NCBI RefSeq assembly: GCF_964656455.1
Contig: NC_135723.1
Coordinates: 101,323,283-101,387,282 of the forward strand
DNA length: 64,000 nucleotides
Reading direction: 5' to 3'
Source: Halichoerus grypus
Taxonomy: Eukaryota > Chordata > Mammalia > Carnivora > Phocidae
In this document: piece by piece, positions 1 through 11,206 of the stretch
Position numbering within the stretch: position 1 is the first letter of the stretch
Layout of the letters: the number at the start of each line of letters is the position of its first letter
The notes under the pieces: model-generated
The model's database searches: none
Told to the model about the DNA's origin: nothing
The model's input: only the letters and a program-made list of their open reading frames with translations
Position numbers and translations under genes: made by a program

Positions 1-11
1 ACATAACATAA

Positions 12-63
<52 letters not shown>
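1..63. repeat. (AAAT)n microsatellite
   Basis: Nearly pure tetranucleotide AAAT repeat, abutting the left duplication of the CAN SINE that follows. It may be the tail of another SINE lying outside the window. Confidence 0.9.
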
Positions 64-76
64 AAGTGAGTTTGGG

Positions 77-288
77 CAGGGGCGCCTGGATGGCTCAGTC
101 AGTTGAGCATCCAGCTCTTGGTTTCGGCTCAGGTCATGATCTCAGGGTCTTGATACTGAGCCCCACATCAGGCCATGCTCAGGGCACAGTCAGCTTGAGA
201 TTCTTTCTCCCTCTCCATCTGCCCTTCCTGCTCATGCTCGAACATGCTCACTCTCTTTCTCTCAAATAAATAAAGCTTTTTTTTTTTT
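77..288 (+). mobile_element. CAN SINE (older subfamily) with TSD
   Basis: tRNA-derived head (ggcgcctggatggctcag), CT-rich body and AATAAA/T-rich tail. Flanked by a perfect 13-bp target-site duplication aagtgagtttggg at 64-76 and 289-301. The 'ctcttggtttcggctcagg' version of the body marks an older subfamily than most copies in the window. Confidence 0.95.
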
Positions 289-947
289 AAGTGAGTTTGG
301 GGAATGTAACAAACTATACAAACTAAGTAGCAGGAAGAAAAGCAACTGCAGAAAAATGTGAGAGCGATCTGGGGACAATATCATACAATTTTGTACACAT
401 ACAACTAAGATTTCAGAAGGAGGGTGTGGGGAACAGAAAAAGAAATATGAAGAAATGGCCAAAATTGCTCCAAAACTGATTTAAAAATACCAACCCACTA
501 ATCCAAGAAGCCTAACAGAAAATGTCCTTCATATACAGGTGAGAGTTGAGAAGAATGAACATGGGGAAGAGACCAGGTGAATGAATGGATTTTTATTAAG
601 TTCCGTGGTTGGTGTCAACTTTTTATTATCAGTAGACAGAATGGATCAATTAAACTTCATGCCTTAGCAAATAAAAGTATAAAGTATCTTTTAAAGACAT
701 GCATTTTTATTTTTAGTTTTTTGAGACAGCAGGATAACCACTACAATTTAAGACCACAGATTTATAGGAGTTAATTTTTTCCGGTAACATTGAAAGGCAA
801 TATTTAAATATTAAATACTTAAATACTGTCATGTATGTCTAATGATACTAACAAACAATAACTAATTATAAGAAATGGAAACAGCATGATACTACTCATA
901 TCAAATTTCAATATAGTTTTAACTGATTTAAATTCAAGTATATTTAC

Positions 948-1052
948 CTTAATACTGACACAATATGGATGGTAACACTGACCACACTGAGAACAGGCAA
1001 GTAATCTTCCCTCTGCTCCTTGGCCAAAACTGCCACAAACTACACACATATC
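948..1052 (-). CDS. KMT2C: KMT2C exon 18: start of PHD finger 4 (last KMT2C exon in window)
   Basis: The exon is 105 bp, phase 0 on both sides, acceptor tttcag, donor TTAAG|gtaaat. It encodes DMCVVCGSFGQGAEGRLLAC, SQCGQCYHPYC and VSIK. Six of the eight zinc ligands of a Cys4-His-Cys3 PHD finger are visible (CVVC, CSQC, the His of CYHPYC and its following Cys); the last pair must be in exon 19, beyond the left edge. In human this finger opens the second PHD cluster (PHD4-6). The sequence is identical to human as far as I can recall. Confidence 0.96.
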
Positions 1053-1247
1053 CTGAAATTAAAAACACATGAACATAATAATTTAGGTTGGAGACTCAGC
1101 TAAGAATCTACTAGTTTAATTTTTTAAATTACCTTCTTAGCTATTATAGCTCTAAAGCTAAATAGTAAATGACTTCAGTGCATACAGGATAAAGCAGAAA
1201 GGGGGAAAGAGGAACTCAAGAGTGGAAGACCATAACTGAGCTCAAAC
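1053..1247 (-). other. KMT2C intron 17 (195 bp)
   Basis: Very short intron between exons 17 and 18, with good acceptor tract and a weak gtttga donor. No repeat. Confidence 0.9.
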
Positions 1248-1349
1248 CTGGTGCAAGGTGAACTTGTCACTACTAGAAAACAGCACCACTGTGTTGTGCA
1301 TGGAGTTTTCTTCTTCATCCTTATTCGATGAAACATCTGCAGCAGACAC
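1248..1349 (-). CDS. KMT2C: KMT2C exon 17: Ser-rich linker before second PHD cluster
   Basis: The exon is 102 bp, phase 0 on both sides, acceptor tttatag, donor CACCAG|gtttga. It encodes VSAADVSSNKDEEENSMHNT and then VVLFSSSDKFTLHQ. Differences from human as recalled (Thr to Ala, Ile to Val, Asp to Glu, Asn to His) are conservative. The donor has T instead of A or G at +3, a weak context, but the next intron is only 195 bp, which favours recognition across the intron. No domain. Confidence 0.93.
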
Positions 1350-1849
1350 CTATAAAAAGCAAAATATACAGAGTACACAGTCATACTTTAAACCTGTAGC
1401 ACACTTAAATGAAAAGCATGAGAAGATTCATATTCAAAATACAATTTTTGCCAAGGCCCAGAATAACAATTCCAAATTAGATTATTATTATTACCAAGAT
1501 AATCCATAAAGGTGTAAGTCCTGACACTTTATTACCTAATGGTCTCTTTAGAACTACAAGTCCCATAGATCAGGAGCAGTGAGAAAATATAAACTATCTT
1601 TAGTAAGACTTAATTAGCCAGAAATTTTAATAAGGAAACAAAAGAAACTGTATTATATTTGTGTATGTGTATAGCCTATGTATCTATACATACATATGCC
1701 CACATAGATATGTATCACTCTGTTTTAGAGACTCTAAAACCTGCAATCTGGCTAGTCAAAACTGAGATGTGCTGTAAGTATAAAATACCTACGAGGTTTT
1801 AAAGACTTAAGTATCAAACAAAAAAGAACATAAACATAGCTCATAAACA

Positions 1850-2035
1850 ATTTTGCATATTTTATACACTACATGTTGAAATAGTAATATTTTGGATATG
1901 TCGGGTCAAAAGGTATACATTAAAGTTAAATTACACCTGTTCCTCTTTTCTTTTTTAATGTAGCTACTATAAAGTTTTAAATTGCATATGTGATATACAT
2001 ATATTTCTGTTGGACAGCACTGCTTTAAAATATTA
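1850..2035 (+). repeat. Ancient interspersed repeat, probably DNA-transposon (hAT-like) remnant
   Basis: Shares motifs such as atattttggatatg, a Pu-poor ttaatgtagctactat block and the end ttggacagcactgctt with fragments near 18.86-19.25 kb and 39.15-39.41 kb. It therefore belongs to one dispersed family. Family name not certain. Confidence 0.5.
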
Positions 2036-2499
2036 TTTTGAATAACTTATCAAAATTTCAGTCTTAGCCAAAAGATTACCAACCACAGATATTCATTTCT
2101 GGACATGGCTAAATTTTACCAAATCAACTAAGTACCTACTGGCTTGTTAATAATTATTTCCAGAATGCTTATCATGAAAAAAGCTCTAAATTAGTTGCTA
2201 AAAAAGAGAACAGGGAGACCAATGCCAAAATTTTAAAATACGATCCTCTTCCCTTACAATCTAGCCTGGAAGGACAGACATGAAACATAATAGGTTGAGT
2301 TCAAAATAAAAAGTAATAGTATTGTTGTTCTTGAGGAATGACTGAAAGAATAACTAAAAAGAAGGAATATATTACAGGAATAATATTTTTCATTGCAAGT
2401 AAGTTTAAAAGCAGTTTTAATGGCCAGTACTACTATTATAGAATCAACCATAAAAGCAATTTACAGTCATAATAAGTCTAAAGACTACAAGGGAAAACT

Positions 2500-2890
2500 G
2501 TAAGCAACCTACATAGTCATCACTAGGGAATTACTAAAACCATGGTAAATCCAAACTGGAAAATTATGCAGCATTTAAAAAGCAGTGGTAGAAATTTGTT
2601 TTGATTTCCATCAAAAAAAAAAAAAAATCACCAAGCCACTTAGTTGAGTAGAAAAATAAGCTGCAGAATCATATGTGAGGTAGAACACTACGGTACAAAA
2701 ACATGCAAAGCAATTATACATAGTCTACTGGCACATATAACAAGTTGAATAATAAGAAACTGCTGTTTTTCCAAGTCAAAAATGGTTGAAGGTTGGCAAC
2801 TTCATATGGATCAGCCTAATATGTAAAGACACCAAACTGGTAAAAGGAAGAAAATCAAGACTCAAGAGGCAGCAGCGGTCCTGTTGATCT
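2500..2890 (+). mobile_element. Probable old L1 3'-end fragment
   Basis: Contains degraded sequence resembling the 3' part of mammalian L1M elements, sense strand, with no open frame. Weak assignment. Confidence 0.35.
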
Positions 2891-2943
2891 AACAGTATAT
2901 TGTATTTTTTTTTTTAGGAAATATATTCAAAAATGTTCATCTT

Positions 2944-3135
2944 GGGGTGCACAGGTGGCTCAGTAGGTTGAGGGTCTGACTCTTGATTTCAGCTCGGTCA
3001 TGATCTCAGGGTTGTGAGATCAAGCCCCACAATGGGCTCTGCACCGGGCACGGAACCCACTTAAGATTCTCTCTCTCCCTTTGCCCCTCCTTCCGTGTCT
3101 CTCTCCCTCACTCTCTTAACAAAATAAAATTTAAA
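2944..3135 (+). mobile_element. CAN SINE (older subfamily)
   Basis: Head 'ggggtgcacaggtggctcag', body and 'ctctctccctcactctc' tail with an A-rich end. An imperfect duplication (aaaatgttcatctt and aaaatgtgtatctc) flanks it. Confidence 0.9.
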
Positions 3136-3879
3136 AAAATGTGTATCTCAAAATTAGCATTTTAAGATTTTAGCAAGTTGAACAAGATGATTCATAAAGT
3201 AAAATATCATTTCATTCATAATAATTGTCTACCAAAAGTGAAGTTACCAGTAATTCACCCAAAGGACTAAAGATGCACTGAAAACTTATTAAAATATGAA
3301 ACCTATGACAATAGATAAAATATAGCTAACAAAAATAAAAAGTATCCATTTCTATATCCCCATCTGCAACACAGAAAACAAAACCGGTTTTATAATTGGA
3401 TGATACCTAGTGAATAGGCTCAAAGAAATGATAAAATTTTATTATTTTCAAAGACAAATTTAGAGAAATCAGAGAACACTTTTATTTGAAATAAAAACCA
3501 AGCGTGGACTACAGTATTCCCAGTACAAACCAGAAACAAAGTCTGTACAGAAAGCTGCAATATCACCTAGATTCAAAGAGCATATTTCAATTATAAGTGC
3601 TAAAAAAATCAAGGGTTTTGAACAGCAACTGTACATGTAAGAAGGAAAACAGTATCAGGTAGCTTAATGACCCACTGTTTTTTTTTTATACTTCATTTCA
3701 TGACCTTTAAACTACGAGATATATAAAACCTACCTCAAAGGTAAAGAAGACAATCTTTGAGAGAGTGTCCTAGTATTGCCTACATACATATTAGTCTGAT
3801 TTAGCCTAAAGGTGACAGAAGTCTCTAACCTAAACCTCACAAGTGGGGGATTTCGAAGCAAGGACATAATAAGTAAACA

Positions 3880-4265
3880 AAAAAAGAAGAGCAAATTAAA
3901 CTCAAAGTGAGAGGAAGAAAATAGTAAAGATCAGAGTAGATATCAATGAAATGAAAAACAGAAAAAAACAGAGAAAAATTAATAAGAGCAAAGGCTGGCT
4001 CAAGATCAATAAAATTGATAAACCTACAGCAAGACCAATCAGGAAAAAAGAGAGAAGAAACAAATCACCAACACTGGGAATGAGGAAGGTGACATCACTA
4101 CATATTCTACAGATATTAAAAGGATAACAGGCCAACAGATTTGTCACCTTACATGAAATGGATAAACTCCTTGAAAGACAAATTCATGTAAGAATAAATA
4201 GATAACCTAAATAGCCCTATACCTACCAAGGAAACTGAATATATAGTTAAAAATCCTCCCATGAA
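3880..4265 (+). mobile_element. Old L1 fragment, left part (ORF2 mid region)
   Basis: Degraded L1 ORF2 in sense orientation, upstream of the reverse transcriptase core, with blocks equivalent to the IDKPLARL and KGDITTD regions but many stops. Its continuation is found after the younger L1, from about 5505, which indicates that the latter inserted into it. Confidence 0.6.
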
Positions 4266-5504
4266 GAGGGAAAAAGATAGCCTCTTCAACATATCTTTTT
4301 GGGAAAACTAGACAGCAACATGCAAAAGAATGAAACTGGACCACTTTCTCATGCCATACATAAAAATAAATTCAAAATGGATCTAAATGTGACCCCTGAA
4401 ACCATAAAGATCCTAGAAAAGAGCATAGGTAGTAATTTCTCTGACACCGGCCGTAGCAACATTTTTCTAGATAGGTCCCCTGAGACAAAGGAAACAAAAG
4501 CAAAAATAAACGATTGGGACTACATCAAAATAAAAAGCTTCTGCACAGCAAAGGAAACAATCGACAAAACTAAAAAGCAACCTATAGAATGGAAGCAGAT
4601 ATTTGCATATAACATACCCAATAAAGGATTAGTATCCTAAATAAATAAAGAACTGACAGAATTCAACACCAAAAAAACAAATAATCAAATTAAAAAATGG
4701 GCAGATGACATGAACAGACATTCCTCCAAAGACATCCAGATGGCCAACAGATACATGAAAAGATGCTCAACATTACTTATCATCAAGGAAATGCAAATCA
4801 AAACTACAATGAGGGATCACTTCACATCTGTCAGAATGGTTAACATCAAAAACACAACAACCAACAGGTGTTGGTAAGGATACAGAAAAAGGAACCCTCT
4901 TGCACTGTTGGTAGGAATGCAAACTGGTGCAGCCACTGTGAAAAACAGTATGGAGGTTCCTCAAACAAGTTAAAAATAGAACTACCCTACAATCCAGCAA
5001 TCGCACTACTGGGTATTTACCCAAACAATACAAAAATACTAATTAAAAGGGATACGTGCACCCCTGTGTTTATTGCAGCATTATTTACAATAGTCAAGAT
5101 ATGGGAGCAGCCCAAGTGTCCACTGACTGATGAATGGATAAAGAAGATACACACACACACACACAATGGAATAGTGTTCAGGCATAAAAAGGAATGAAAT
5201 CTTGCCATTTGCAAAGACATGGATGGAGCTAGAGAGTATAATGCTAAGTGAAATAAGTCAGACAAAGACAACTCCCATATGGTTCCACTCGTATGTGGAA
5301 TTTAAGAAATAAAACAAATGAGCAAAGGGGGAAAAAAAGAGAGACAAACAAAGTAAGAAACAGACTCTTAACTATAGAAAACAAATTGATGGTTACCAGA
5401 TGGGAAGGGAGTGGCAGGATGGGTGATATGGGTGATGGAGATTAAGGAATGCACTTGTCATGATAAGCACTGGGTAATTAAAATAAAAACTTTAAAAAAA
5501 CCTT
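4266..5504 (+). mobile_element. 5'-truncated L1 inserted in older L1
   Basis: Sense-strand L1 beginning in the C-terminal half of ORF2 and running to a 3' end with an A-rich tail. Partly open frames show [39 protein letters not shown] and [15 protein letters not shown], typical of the ORF2p C-terminus. Frameshifts and stops break it, so it encodes no functional protein. An (AC)n run near 5152-5164 lies inside it. Confidence 0.85.
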
Positions 5505-6003
5505 TTCACAAAGAAAACTCCAGGCCAAAATGGCTTCACTAATGATTCTATAAATACTATAAGGAAGAATGTTTCCAATACCACACAACTCTTCCAGAAA
5601 ATTGAAGAGAAGATTCTATTTCCCAATTCACTCAAGGAAGCCAGCATTATGCCAATACCAAAATCAAAGAAATTAAAAGAAAATAAGACTATAGACCAAC
5701 CAATACCCTCATGAACATAGACTTAAGAAGTCTAAAACTTTTAGCCATTTGAGTCCAACAATATATGAAAAAGTAAAAAACATCATGACTAAGTGCAGTT
5801 TATCGCAAGAACATGGGATGCGTTAGCATACAAAAAAAGCCAATCAATATACTTCATATCAATAAACAAGCCATAAGTGCAGAAAAAGCATTTGACAAAA
5901 TCCAACATCTACACCTGATTAAAAGAAAAACATCTCAGCAACTTATGAATAGAAAGGAGCTTCCTCAAACTGATTTAGGATGTCTATTAAAAAAATTAAA
6001 CAA
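5505..6003 (+). mobile_element. Old L1, continuation (reverse transcriptase region)
   Basis: Degraded ORF2 with AEKAFDKIQH, the conserved RT motif near the catalytic site, readable at about 5875-5920. This continues the element interrupted at 4265 and is itself interrupted by a CAN SINE at 6004. Confidence 0.75.
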
Positions 6004-6224
6004 GGGGCACCTGGGTGGCTTAATGGGTTGACTGACTCTTGATTCTGGCTCAGGTCATGATCTCACAGTCACGAGATCACCCATGCTGGGCTCCGGGCTC
6101 AGCAGGGAGTCTGCTTTAGATTCTCTCTCTCCATCTTCCTCTGCCACCCCCCCACACACTCATGCAACACGCTCTCTTGCGCTCTCTAAAACAAATTAAT
6201 CTTTAAAAAAATAAAAAATAAAAC
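6004..6224 (+). mobile_element. CAN SINE nested in old L1
   Basis: Head 'ggggcacctgggtggctta', CT-rich body and long A-rich tail. The L1 frame resumes directly after the tail. Confidence 0.9.
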
Positions 6225-7870
6225 AAAACTAGAGCTAACACCATATTCAATGACGAAAGACTAAATGTTTTCTCTCCTCAAGATCGAGAAGACAAGGTTA
6301 TCGTATCACCTCTATCCAACGCTGTATGAAGATTATAGCAAATGCAATAAGGAAGAGAAATGAACACCCTCCAGATTAAAGAGACAGAAAACTTTATTTG
6401 CAAACAACATGATCATAAGTGTCATAGTGTAGAAAACTCAATGGGTTCTACAAATAAACAAGTAGAAGTAATACAGGAGTTTAGTAAGGCTGTAGGATAC
6501 AAAAATCAATACACAAAAGTGATTATTTCTAGATACTAGCAACAGACAACTACAATTTGAAACTGAGGTAACACTGCCATTTACAAGAGCATAAAAAATG
6601 TGGAAAACTTAGAGATAAATCTGAGAAATAATGCAAAAGACATTTATATTGTAAACTAAAGAACATCACTGAGACAATTTAAAAAGACCCAAAGAAACAG
6701 AGATACACAATGTTTATGGGTTGAAAGACTCTTCACAGTTAAAACATCAACTTCCCCCAAATCGATCTATAGTTTGAATGCAAACCCAATCAAGATCCTA
6801 GCAGGCTTATTTGCAGAACTTGACAAGCCAATGGTAAAATTCATATAGAAACATGAAGGATTTAGGATAGCCAAAACAACTTTGAAAAGGTAAAAAAAAA
6901 AAAAAAAAAGGAAAACTAATTGTCTGATTTCAATAGTAGTTATAAAGTAAAAATAGTCAAAATAGTATAGTATTGGCCTAAAGATGGAGAAATGGATCAA
7001 TATAGCATAGAGATTCCAAAATTAGATTCACAAATACATAGATAGCTAATTTTTAAGAATGATACAAAGGCAATTCAGAGAAATGGTGTTCAAACAATTG
7101 GATATTCAAAATATGATCTTCAATCTATATTCGTATCATACATAAAAATTAGCTCAAATTGGATCATACAGCTAAAAGTAACACCTAAAATCATAAAACT
7201 TCTAGAAGAAATCACAGAATATGTTTGTAAATTTGGGTTATGCAATTATTTCTGACACCAAAAGCACAATCATAAAAAAAAAAATTAATAAATGGGACTT
7301 CATCAAAATTAAAACATTTGCTGTTCCAAACAAGTTCTTTACCATGTCCAGAATACATAAAGAAAATACAAAACTCAGTAAGTTAAAAAACTATTCAAAT
7401 TTTTTTAAATGTACTAAAGATTTGAAGAGTGACTTTATCAAAGAAATATGCAAATAAGCACCTAAAAATGTGCCAACATCATTAGTCATGAGACAAATGC
7501 TAATGCGATATTATTAACATACCTGCTACAGTGGCTGAAATGAAGACGACTAACCACAGCAAGTACAGGTGAGTATATGGAGGAAACAGGAATCTCATGT
7601 ACTCTTGCCAACATACAATGTCACACCCAACTTAGAAAGCAGACTCCTCTTAAAAAGCTAAGCATACACCTACCATGTTTCCAGTCATTCCACTCCTAGA
7701 TATTTATTCATGGGAAAACAAAGCATATGTCCACACACAGACTTAAACATAAAAGTTCATAGCAGGCTTTTTTTTTGCAGTTTTGTATTTAACAGCCAAA
7801 AAATGGAAACAACCACAATATCCTTTAACAGGTGAACAGATATACAAACTGTGGCACAAACGAAACAATC
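6225..7870 (+). mobile_element. Old L1, 3' continuation
   Basis: Sense-strand L1 ORF2 C-terminal region with NKWDFIKIKTFAVPNK at about 7285-7335 and the 3' blocks after it. Heavily mutated and out of frame. It ends in unique sequence near 7870. Confidence 0.7.
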
Positions 7871-8492
7871 CACTAGTCTCCTGAACTTAAAATGACGATT
7901 AGACTTTGAAAAACAGGATTTTGATAAAATATAAAGTTACCACATGAAATATTTGCCACTGTTTGCCAAATACAGACTTTTTTCAATACACACTTAAAGC
8001 CTCATATACATGCCAATGAGCAAATATTTATCAATCTTGAATTAAAATATATCAAAGATAGTCATAAAATCTTCAACATTTTTAGAGTATGTAGTGATCT
8101 GCAATATTTCTAGTTTCTTCTGTAAGCTGTATTATAATAAAAAACTTAAAACATCAACTTAATTAAGTTTTTCAAATAAGCTCAATAATATAATAGGAGT
8201 TTGCTTTTATAAAAAATAAAGGAGCAAATATATTACATATATACTTTTGGCAATGGTTGCTATAGAAAGATCAGAGTCAAAAAGGAAGGTAAGAAAAGAG
8301 AGGATGGGAAACATAAAATATTAAGAAAAGTTTAAAAGTTAAAAAGAAGGCAGAAGTAGAGTAAAATAAAAATTTTGGCTTATTTATGTGACTCTTACAA
8401 TCTAACAATTTTACAAATGAGATTATCATCATCAGTCAACAAATTAAGGATTATAGCAAAGATAAAGGATATGAGAAATGAGCCTTACTTAC

Positions 8493-8609
8493 CCCAGGTA
8501 ACACAACTGCCCCAATTCCACTTTTCAATTTTGACCTGCCTCTGCCACCTCGTCCTGACAATCCTGCACCACGGGGTCTCCGCTTCCCGGGAAATCCCGA
8601 CCCACGGCC
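8493..8609 (-). CDS. KMT2C: KMT2C exon 16: Gly/Arg-rich (RGG-like) linker
   Basis: The exon is 117 bp, acceptor ttacgtag, donor CCTGGG|gtaagt, phase 0 on both sides. It encodes GRGSGFPGKRRPRGAGLSGR and then GGRGRSKLKSGIGAVVLPG. The segment is very basic and rich in Gly and Arg, with RGG/GRG motifs and a KRRPRG core resembling an AT-hook, so nucleic-acid binding is a reasonable inference. The coding DNA is locally GC-rich in an AT-rich intron setting. A 39-residue match to the human exon as I recall it makes the assignment safe. Confidence 0.95.
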
Positions 8610-9002
8610 CTACGTAACAGATAAGGAAAAATCAGCATTCTGCAAAAGTCCAAAAAAATTTTAAAATCCAATGTGAGATAAAACATTTTATTAAAGGTTA
8701 CACAAATACTTGCTTCTCTCTTATTCTGATTAGATGATAAATATTAAAGAGACCAGGCTTATTATTTTTATCTTTCAACACATATTATGCAACTTAAAAA
8801 GTATAAACATAAAATGCCTATGACCTTCGAATCAAATGTTAGGTCTGTTTTGTGAATGCCCTGTACCAGCAAACTTTGGCCTTATTTTTCCACTTCCTAA
8901 TCCTACATTCTAGGTGGCTCAACAGCCACTAACTCCATCCAATTTGTATTCAATATAGAGCAAGTATAAGGAAAGACTCACTAACTGTTCTCTCAGTAAT
9001 TA

Positions 9003-9127
9003 TAGCAGTAGCTGACATACATTGAGTGCTGACGGTATACTGGTCTAAGCACCTTTTACTCGCAACTATCTCATAAGGTCAGTACTATTTTATTATCCCC
9101 ATTTTAGAGATAAAAGCACCGAAGGAT
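9003..9127 (+). mobile_element. MIR relic
   Basis: Shows the MIR-like core and tail order (tgctgacggtatactggtc, ctcataaggtcagtact, 'ccccattttagagata'). Confidence 0.65.
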
Positions 9128-9145
9128 AAAAAAGTAACTTGTCCA

Positions 9146-9322
9146 GGGGCGCCTGGATGGCTCAGTCGTTAAGCGTCTGCCTTCGGCTCAGGTCATGGTC
9201 CCAGGGTCCTGGGATCGAGCCCCGCACTGGGCTCCCTGCACTGCGAGAAGCCTGCTTCTCCCTCTCCCACTGTGTTCCCTCTCTCGCTGTGTCTCTGTCA
9301 AATAAATAAAATCTTAAAAAAA
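9146..9322 (+). mobile_element. CAN SINE with TSD
   Basis: Young-type copy with a poly-A tail. Target-site duplication aaaaaagtaacttgtcca at 9128-9145 and 9323-9340, inserted at the edge of a MIR. Confidence 0.95.
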
Positions 9323-11086
9323 AAAAAAGTAACTTGTCCAAAGTCTAGAGCTAGCAACTCTGGCTCGTGTCCACATTCTTAACCAGTATTCTGCAATGCT
9401 ACTACACTGCATGAAAGCTAATTTTTGCTAGTGTACAACAGTATTTTTCCTGTCACTAAATTTGTCAATTTCCCTACTATTCAATAGCCATCTGTATGAA
9501 CTGAACAGGTGTACCTCACTCTACCACAGTATTTAGAGGACAATGTATTTAAAGTTTATAGGAAAGCTGATAAAAAAGTAAACAGCTTGCTTTAACTCAT
9601 CTGGATAATAATTACTTGAAATGCAAATAACTGATCTGAATTTTTACCCAACACACAAAAATATTCTACAGGAAAACAGGTTAAATTCTCTGATATTCTA
9701 ACAAATAAATACTAGGGTTACTTGTTATTGTTGTTTTCTTGTTTATACTCCGACTTATGTATTACTTTCTGAAAAAGCCTGACATCAACACATATTTATA
9801 ATATTCTGTATATCTAAAATTATTAAAATAATCAGGAAAATCCTGATTTTTTTTCCACAGTAAGTTAAATAATAATGTCACATTTTCAACTGATACCATT
9901 TTTATTGTAGTCTGAAATGCTGAACTCATTACCTATTTAGCACAACAGTTTCCAAGTTGATAATTTATGGTTATAATGTGAGCATAAAACAAATACACAT
10001 GAACAAAAAGGAAGGGGGTAATCTTTTTTTCCCTTCAGTGTTGATAATTACAAATTGCATCTCCTTGTTCTCTTAAACTACTCTTCTTTTAGATCTCTTG
10101 TGCTTTTTTGAACAAAGGATAGGGAGGATTGAACTGGATAGTTTTCCCGTTGATAAGTATGAAAGATTTTTTTTAAAGTTAAGTCAATTATTAAATCAGG
10201 CCTATAATAATCTAGTTTTCCCCAGCATCTAGAGACACAGATGAGAATAAGTGAAAATTGGTGGTATTTGCTACAAAATTGTCAAAACATCTTTTATACT
10301 CTTCAACCAACTATCTCTACTTTCAACACCTTGCATATCAGAGTGAGCTGAAAAAGTTCTAATAGTGATAGAAATAAGAAAGTAGAATTGAGAACTCCTT
10401 TGAAATCCCTGATTAGTCTAAAATAAACAGCCTTATTCCAGAATATAAAATACAGAAGATGAAGAAAATTATCTTCTCTAGGTAGTAAAATATTTTAACT
10501 TCTCAGACAATTAATACTTTTCACATTAATTTTTTACCTTCTAAAATGCATCAGACTACATAACTTACTTCAAGAACTAGCAGAGTCCTCCATCAATGAC
10601 ATGAGAGAGAGGCCCTATAATTGTGAGCTTATTAACACAGACAGTGAAATCTGCCGTGATTCTGGTATTTCTTCTCCATTAGCACATAATAGATTAGTGT
10701 AGTTTTCTTTTGTTCTTTTCTAAGCAACAAAATTTTATGATTATCGTGAATGAGCAAGTCCTAAATTACTTTATAGCCTATGCGACAAGGATTTTCCCCC
10801 ATAGAAACACTGGTAATTACAACATAAAAAAAAGCAACCATAAAAAGAAGTTATTAAAAATTCACACTTAAAATCAGTCATGTAAAATTGCAATATAATT
10901 TCCTTCTAATCCAGATTTTTTTAAGTGCAACCATGTTGACTCTTCATACTAAAATTTTTAGATTAAAAAAGTGGCTCTGGAATCTGAACTATTTATCTAG
11001 AAAAGAAAGGCTTAATTCTTAACTTCTACTTGGACAAAACCAACTAGAAAGAAATGATATATGAATGTAAATGCAATTTTATTTAC

Positions 11087-11206
11087 CACTTTGATGCTCC
11101 AAATGGCACTGCCAGGAAGCTGCCGGGGTTTAAAAATTTCCCGACCTTCTGAAATGTCTGGGGACCAGGAAGGTGGGCTCACTGTATTATGGGTACTCCA
11201 AGCCCC
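11087..11206 (-). CDS. KMT2C: KMT2C exon 15: conserved linker
   Basis: The exon is 120 bp, acceptor tatcctag, donor AAAGTG|gtaaat, phase 0 on both sides and so skippable in frame. It encodes GAWSTHNTVSPPSWSPDISE and then GREIFKPRQLPGSAIWSIKV. This is almost residue-for-residue the human sequence as I remember it, which is striking for a segment without a named domain and suggests a conserved binding motif. It lies 10.3 kb from exon 14 and 2.5 kb from exon 16. Confidence 0.95.

Larger units (their letters stand above)
1..947 (-). other. KMT2C intron 18 (partial)
   Basis: Intron downstream of exon 18, cut by the window edge. It starts with an (AAAT)n microsatellite followed by a CAN SINE. From 302 to 947 I see AT-rich sequence with no exon or recognisable repeat. 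Confidence 0.85.
1350..8492 (-). other. KMT2C intron 16
   Basis: A 7.1-kb intron occupied mainly by transposon DNA: an ancient repeat at 1850-2035, probable old L1 3' sequence at 2500-2890, a CAN SINE at 2944-3135, and a nested L1/L1/SINE complex at about 3.9-7.9 kb. In 1350-1850, 2060-2500, 3140-3870 and 7870-8492 I see only AT-rich sequence without coding potential. Confidence 0.85.
8610..11086 (-). other. KMT2C intron 15
   Basis: A 2.5-kb intron with a MIR relic and a CAN SINE near 9.0-9.33 kb. 9341-11086 is AT-rich and featureless to my reading. Confidence 0.85.

Noticed and set aside
1336..1349. Second AG (ctgctgcag) 13 bases inside exon 17 as alternative acceptor
   Set aside because: Its use would shift the frame, and the upstream tttatag acceptor reproduces the expected protein.
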